Positions 7,967 through 10,335 of a DNA stretch of 10,335 nt are shown here, one piece after another. A program made the position numbers and the translations under genes. The stretch comes from Eubacterium sp. Its GTDB lineage: Bacteria > Bacillota_A > Clostridia > Lachnospirales > Lachnospiraceae. Below the pieces are notes generated by a model. The model had not been told where the DNA came from. It ran no database searches and was given only the letters and a program-made list of their open reading frames with translations. The stretch spans positions 1 through 10,335 of the forward strand of contig JAILEL010000034.1 in assembly GCA_024687845.1 (NCBI GenBank), given 5' to 3'. Position 1 is the first letter of the stretch, and each line of letters opens with the position of its first letter.

Positions 7967-9025
7967 CTATTCCCAACTATCCAATTCCTTCTTAAGTTCT
8001 GCAAGGAGTGTATCCTGAGGAACCTTTCTAAGTATCTCACCTTTTTTGAATATGAGACCTTCGCCTTCTCCTCCAGCTATTCCAAGATCAGCCTCTCTCG
8101 CTTCTCCAGGACCGTTTACGGCGCACCCCATAACTGCCACCTTGATGTTAAGGTGACTATAATTACTAATGAGCTTCTCTGTCTGCTCAGCAAGTCCTAT
8201 AAGGTCAATATGTGTTCTTCCACAGGTCGGACATGATACAAGTGTTATTCCATCATTCCGAAGTCCCAATGTTTTAAGAATCAGTTTTCCAGTTTTAACT
8301 TCTTCAACCGGATCTCCAGTAAGGGATACACGGATTGTATCTCCGATTCCCTGATTAAGAATTATTCCAAGACCTACTGAAGACTTGATATTTCCACTCC
8401 AGAGTGTACCTGATTCTGTGATTCCAACATGAAGCGGATACTTTGTTCTTTCGGCAATCAGCTGATGGGTTTTAACTGACATGAGAACATCTGAAGACTT
8501 GATGCTTATAACTATATTGTCATAGTCCTGTTCTTCAATCATTCTTACTTTATCCAGAGCGCTCTCAACTATACCCTCAGCACTCACCCCATGATATTTA
8601 TCAATGAATTGCTGTTCCAAAGAGCCACTGTTAACTCCGACACGGATAGGAATATCCTTCTTCTTAGCAGCCTCAACAACTGCCTTCAGTTTTTCCTCAC
8701 CACCGATATTTCCCGGATTGATTCTTATCTTATCTGCACCATGTTCTATCGCTTCAATAGCAAGATTGTAGTTAAAATGAATATCTGCAACAAGAGGAAC
8801 TGATGTCTGTTCTTTCAGCTTGTCAAATGCGCGAGCCGCCGCAAGAGTATTCGCAGTACATCTTACTATGTCACAACCAGCATCCTCTAATGCCTTAATC
8901 TGTTTTACTGTCGCATCTATATCTGAAGTTTCAGTGTTAGTCATGGACTGGATAAGGATTGGATTGCCACCACCAATAACCTTGTCACCGATTTTAATTA
9001 TTTTGGTATTATTTCTGTAGGTCAT
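7967..9025 (-). CDS. ispG: 4-hydroxy-3-methylbut-2-en-1-yl diphosphate synthase
   Basis: IspG (GcpE) converts the cyclic diphosphate MEcPP to HMBPP in the MEP route to isoprenoids, using a [4Fe-4S] cluster and an electron donor in the cytoplasm. The 352-residue length fits the two-domain bacterial form: a TIM barrel at about 1-240 and a cluster-binding domain at the end. Cluster ligands are visible as Cys265 and Cys268 in CPTC and Cys301 in GCAVNGPGEA, with Glu308 at the spacing of the fourth ligand in the Escherichia coli enzyme. IQSMTNT (25-31), DIHFN (81-85) and RINPGNIG (101-108) are family signatures. The Shine-Dalgarno site (GAGG at 9036-9039, 10 nt before ATG) lies inside a 22-nt repeat arm that recurs 95 nt upstream. 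It sits between rseP and polC, the usual Firmicutes order. Confidence 0.97.
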   Translation of the reverse strand: MTYRNNTKIIKIGDKVIGGGNPILIQSMTNTETSDIDATVKQIKALEDAGCDIVRCTANTLAAARAFDKLKEQTSVPLVADIHFNYNLAIEAIEHGADKIRINPGNIGGEEKLKAVVEAAKKKDIPIRVGVNSGSLEQQFIDKYHGVSAEGIVESALDKVRMIEEQDYDNIVISIKSSDVLMSVKTHQLIAERTKYPLHVGITESGTLWSGNIKSSVGLGIILNQGIGDTIRVSLTGDPVEEVKTGKLILKTLGLRNDGITLVSCPTCGRTHIDLIGLAEQTEKLISNYSHLNIKVAVMGCAVNGPGEAREADLGIAGGEGEGLIFKKGEILRKVPQDTLLAELKKELDSWE

Positions 9026-9029
9026 ATTT

Positions 9030-9051
9030 CACTTTCCTCATGTGTTTTATA
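9030..9051 (-). repeat. 22-nt repeat arm, copy next to ispG, carrying its Shine-Dalgarno site
   Basis: The 22 bases at 9030-9051 are identical to those at 9125-9146, and an inverted copy (19 of 22 matching over 9070-9091) lies between them. Read on the minus strand, this copy ends in GAGGAAAGTG just before the ispG start codon, so it supplies the ribosome binding site. The copy at 9125-9146 has the same purine-rich stretch but no nearby start codon. Confidence 0.85.
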
Positions 9052-9069
9052 TTCCCTGTTATCACAGCG

Positions 9070-9147
9070 GTATAAAACGCATTCGGAAAGTTCGCACTTC
9101 GTGCTCTATTGCCTCTTTCAGAGGCACTTTCCTCATGTGTTTTATAC
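9070..9147. repeat. 78-nt palindromic element with two internal hairpins
   Basis: Arms at 9070-9091 and 9126-9147 are inverted copies (19 of 22 positions), starting with GTATAAAAC and ending with GTTTTATAC. Between them are two short hairpins, GCAC-TTC-GTGC (9094-9104) and GCCTCT-TTC-AGAGGC (9111-9125). The element would fold as a three-way junction in RNA or as a cruciform in DNA. It lacks a T-run, so it does not look like a simple terminator. It resembles intergenic palindromic repeats that recur in bacterial genomes. Confidence 0.75.
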
Positions 9148-9163
9148 TCCTGCTTCACAGGAG
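9147..9163. repeat. Small linking hairpin
   Basis: CTCCTG (9147-9152) and CAGGAG (9158-9163) form a perfect 6-bp stem with a 5-nt loop. It joins the 78-nt palindrome to the long hairpin at 9166-9230. The corresponding linker beside the other direct repeat copy (about 9052-9070) is related but less regular. Confidence 0.6.
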
Positions 9164-9165
9164 CA

Positions 9166-9230
9166 CTAAGAATTATGTATGGTAGTTCTTTGACTGCAAG
9201 CAGTCACGAACTACCATACATAATTCTTAG
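9166..9230. repeat. Near-perfect long hairpin just after rseP
   Basis: Positions 9166-9188 and 9208-9230 form 23 uninterrupted base pairs. They are followed by a small TT/C internal loop and a further TGACTG/CAGTCA stem around the centre. It starts 16 nt past the rseP stop codon on the minus strand. No U-run follows, so it is not a standard intrinsic terminator. In RNA it would be a strong double-stranded block, a likely RNase III substrate or 3'-end stabiliser; in DNA it could extrude as a cruciform. Confidence 0.85.
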
Positions 9231-9246
9231 CCGCTGTGAATAGTAG

Positions 9247-10308
9247 CTATTTTTTCAGCACGTTTCCTAAATCATTGAAGAATACGAATATCATGAGTAG
9301 CATCATGAGTACTACGCCTATTGCATTTACTATCATTTCTTTATCTTGTGGTACTCTTTTGCCGGATATTCCTTCTATCAGTACAAAAAGTATTCTTCCG
9401 CCATCAAGGGCTGGAATTGGTAGAAGATTCATCACTCCAAGATTTGCACTAAGCAAAATTGCAAAGTTAATTACATTTAAAAATACTATAAAAAACTGTT
9501 CCCAGGCGCCTTCATCCTTTGCGCTTTCCTTTGCCTCTTCCATGATTTCATTCATGGTGCTTCCTATACCAACGGGGCCCATAAGATTATCCTTTGAAGC
9601 CTTACCTGTTATTAACATCTTAATGGAATATATAGTTGTTTTTATCTGAAGTCTCACCTCAAGCAAAGAGAATTTTACTTCTTCAAAAAATCCTTTTGAA
9701 GCTCTTCCTTCACTTATAAATCCAAAATAATAATTTCCGCTTTCTTTATCCTTTCTCTTTGTGAGAGTAGTTTTATATTCTACTCCATTCCTGAGATAGG
9801 TTATTTCTACAGGATCAGTCGGTTCATTTACCATAGAATAAAGAGTTATCTCGCGATAATTATATATTTTCTTTCCATTGAGAGCGATTATTTCATCTCC
9901 TGCTTCAAAGCCTGCTTCACTCGCTGCACTGTTCTCCATTATCTTAGTCAGAACTGGAGGATCAACATTATAAAAATGGCAGATAATAATTGACAGCAGA
10001 AATGCCAGAACAAAATTGAAAAATGGTCCTGCAAACAAAACCATGAGTCTTGTTAATACCGGTGTGTTATTAAAAGCATGTTTATTATCAGACTCTTCTG
10101 CCATTCCTTCCATCAGGCAGTAGCCTCCCATTGGAAGTGCCCTCACACTATAGTCTGTTTCTTTTTTAGTCCATTTAGCAATAGCCGGTCCCATACCTAT
10201 GGAGAATTCATTTACCTTGATTCCACCAAGCTTTGCAAAAAAGAAATGACCAAATTCATGCACGAAAACTATCACACCAAATGTAATTATTATCGCAATA
10301 ATGTTCAT
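9247..10308 (-). CDS. rseP: RseP/RasP-type site-2 intramembrane zinc metalloprotease (M50)
   Basis: This 353-residue membrane protease belongs to the site-2 protease family, which cuts single-pass membrane proteins such as anti-sigma factors and leftover signal peptides. The first membrane segment holds HEFGH (17-21), the zinc-binding HExxH motif. A second segment lies at about 87-110. A single PDZ domain follows (about 115-185; SEAGFEAGDEIIALNG is typical). Later come the hydrophobic stretch and NLLPIPALDGGR (294-305), where Asp302 is the third zinc ligand, and a final membrane segment at about 325-345. The length is normal for clostridial members. The start is supported by AAGAGGTGA at 10318-10326. 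Position upstream of ispG and polC matches the usual order, with dxr expected just outside the window. The specific substrate cannot be told from here. Confidence 0.95.
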   Translation of the reverse strand: MNIIAIIITFGVIVFVHEFGHFFFAKLGGIKVNEFSIGMGPAIAKWTKKETDYSVRALPMGGYCLMEGMAEESDNKHAFNNTPVLTRLMVLFAGPFFNFVLAFLLSIIICHFYNVDPPVLTKIMENSAASEAGFEAGDEIIALNGKKIYNYREITLYSMVNEPTDPVEITYLRNGVEYKTTLTKRKDKESGNYYFGFISEGRASKGFFEEVKFSLLEVRLQIKTTIYSIKMLITGKASKDNLMGPVGIGSTMNEIMEEAKESAKDEGAWEQFFIVFLNVINFAILLSANLGVMNLLPIPALDGGRILFVLIEGISGKRVPQDKEMIVNAIGVVLMMLLMIFVFFNDLGNVLKK

Positions 10309-10317
10309 AAAAAAATA

Positions 10318-10326
10318 TCACCTCTT
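10318..10326 (-). promoter_or_regulatory. Ribosome binding site of rseP
   Basis: AAGAGGTGA on the minus strand lies about 10 nt before the rseP ATG (10306-10308), separated by a T-rich spacer. It fixes the start codon. Only nine further bases remain to the window edge, so the upstream gene cannot be seen. Confidence 0.75.
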
Positions 10327-10335
10327 AGCCAATTT

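Larger units (their letters stand above)
9062..9239. repeat. Composite palindromic block bounded by a 9-bp inverted repeat
   Basis: TCACAGCGG (9062-9070) and CCGCTGTGA (9231-9239) are perfect inverted repeats enclosing three hairpin units: 9070-9147, 9147-9163 and 9166-9230. A third related sequence, TTCACAG (9154-9160), sits between the units. The block has no coding potential and lies wholly between rseP and ispG. The ends suggest a mobile or amplified non-coding element, such as a MITE or REP cluster, but no target duplication is evident. Confidence 0.5.

Noticed and set aside
9030..9240. Possible CRISPR array in the repeat-rich rseP-ispG gap
   Set aside because: Only two direct copies of a 22-nt unit exist, with an inverted copy between them; there are no regular spacers and no cas genes.

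Overview
The window looks like a low-GC Firmicutes chromosome, most likely class Clostridia and plausibly Lachnospiraceae. The evidence is a Gram-positive-type replicative DNA polymerase (PolC, with the PHP, inserted exonuclease, polymerase layout), a clostridial-sized IspG and RseP, AT-rich codon use and purine-rich Shine-Dalgarno sites. The family assignment is an inference from gene content and style. All five real genes lie on the minus strand, so transcription runs from high to low coordinates.

The right half is a conserved housekeeping block read in the order rseP (10308 to 9247), ispG (9025 to 7967), polC (7905 to 3253). This order usually follows uppS-cdsA-dxr in Firmicutes; dxr would be expected just outside the right edge. 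RseP is a membrane site-2 protease, IspG makes HMBPP in the MEP isoprenoid pathway, and PolC is the replicative polymerase. ispG and polC are 61 nt apart with no terminator visible, so they are probably cotranscribed. The 221-nt rseP-ispG gap is packed with palindromic repeats: a near-perfect 65-nt hairpin, a 78-nt multi-hairpin element, and a 22-nt repeat arm present in two direct copies plus one inverted copy. One direct copy supplies the ispG ribosome binding site.

Downstream of polC is a compact non-coding unit (about 3233 to 3051): a good sigma-A-type promoter, a structured RNA of about 150 nt with a long closing stem, and an intrinsic-terminator-like hairpin. The hairpin ends about 20 nt before the next gene. 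That gene (3032 to 1899) encodes a BECR-fold (PBECR2-like, RelE/EndoU/barnase-type) domain joined in frame to a complete HAD phosphatase that has its own internal Shine-Dalgarno site and start codon. Promoter, structured RNA, terminator and RNase-fold gene is the most interesting arrangement here. It could be a riboswitch-like attenuator, a free-standing small RNA, or an RNA partner of the nuclease-fold protein; the sequence alone does not decide.

The last gene (1782 to 169) is an HMGL/DRE-TIM aldolase-type enzyme with a C-terminal Rossmann-like extension. It is followed by a hairpin terminator inside a 111-nt imperfect inverted repeat at the left edge of the window. No tRNA, rRNA, CRISPR array or transposase was seen, and no gene-free stretch exceeds 300 nt.
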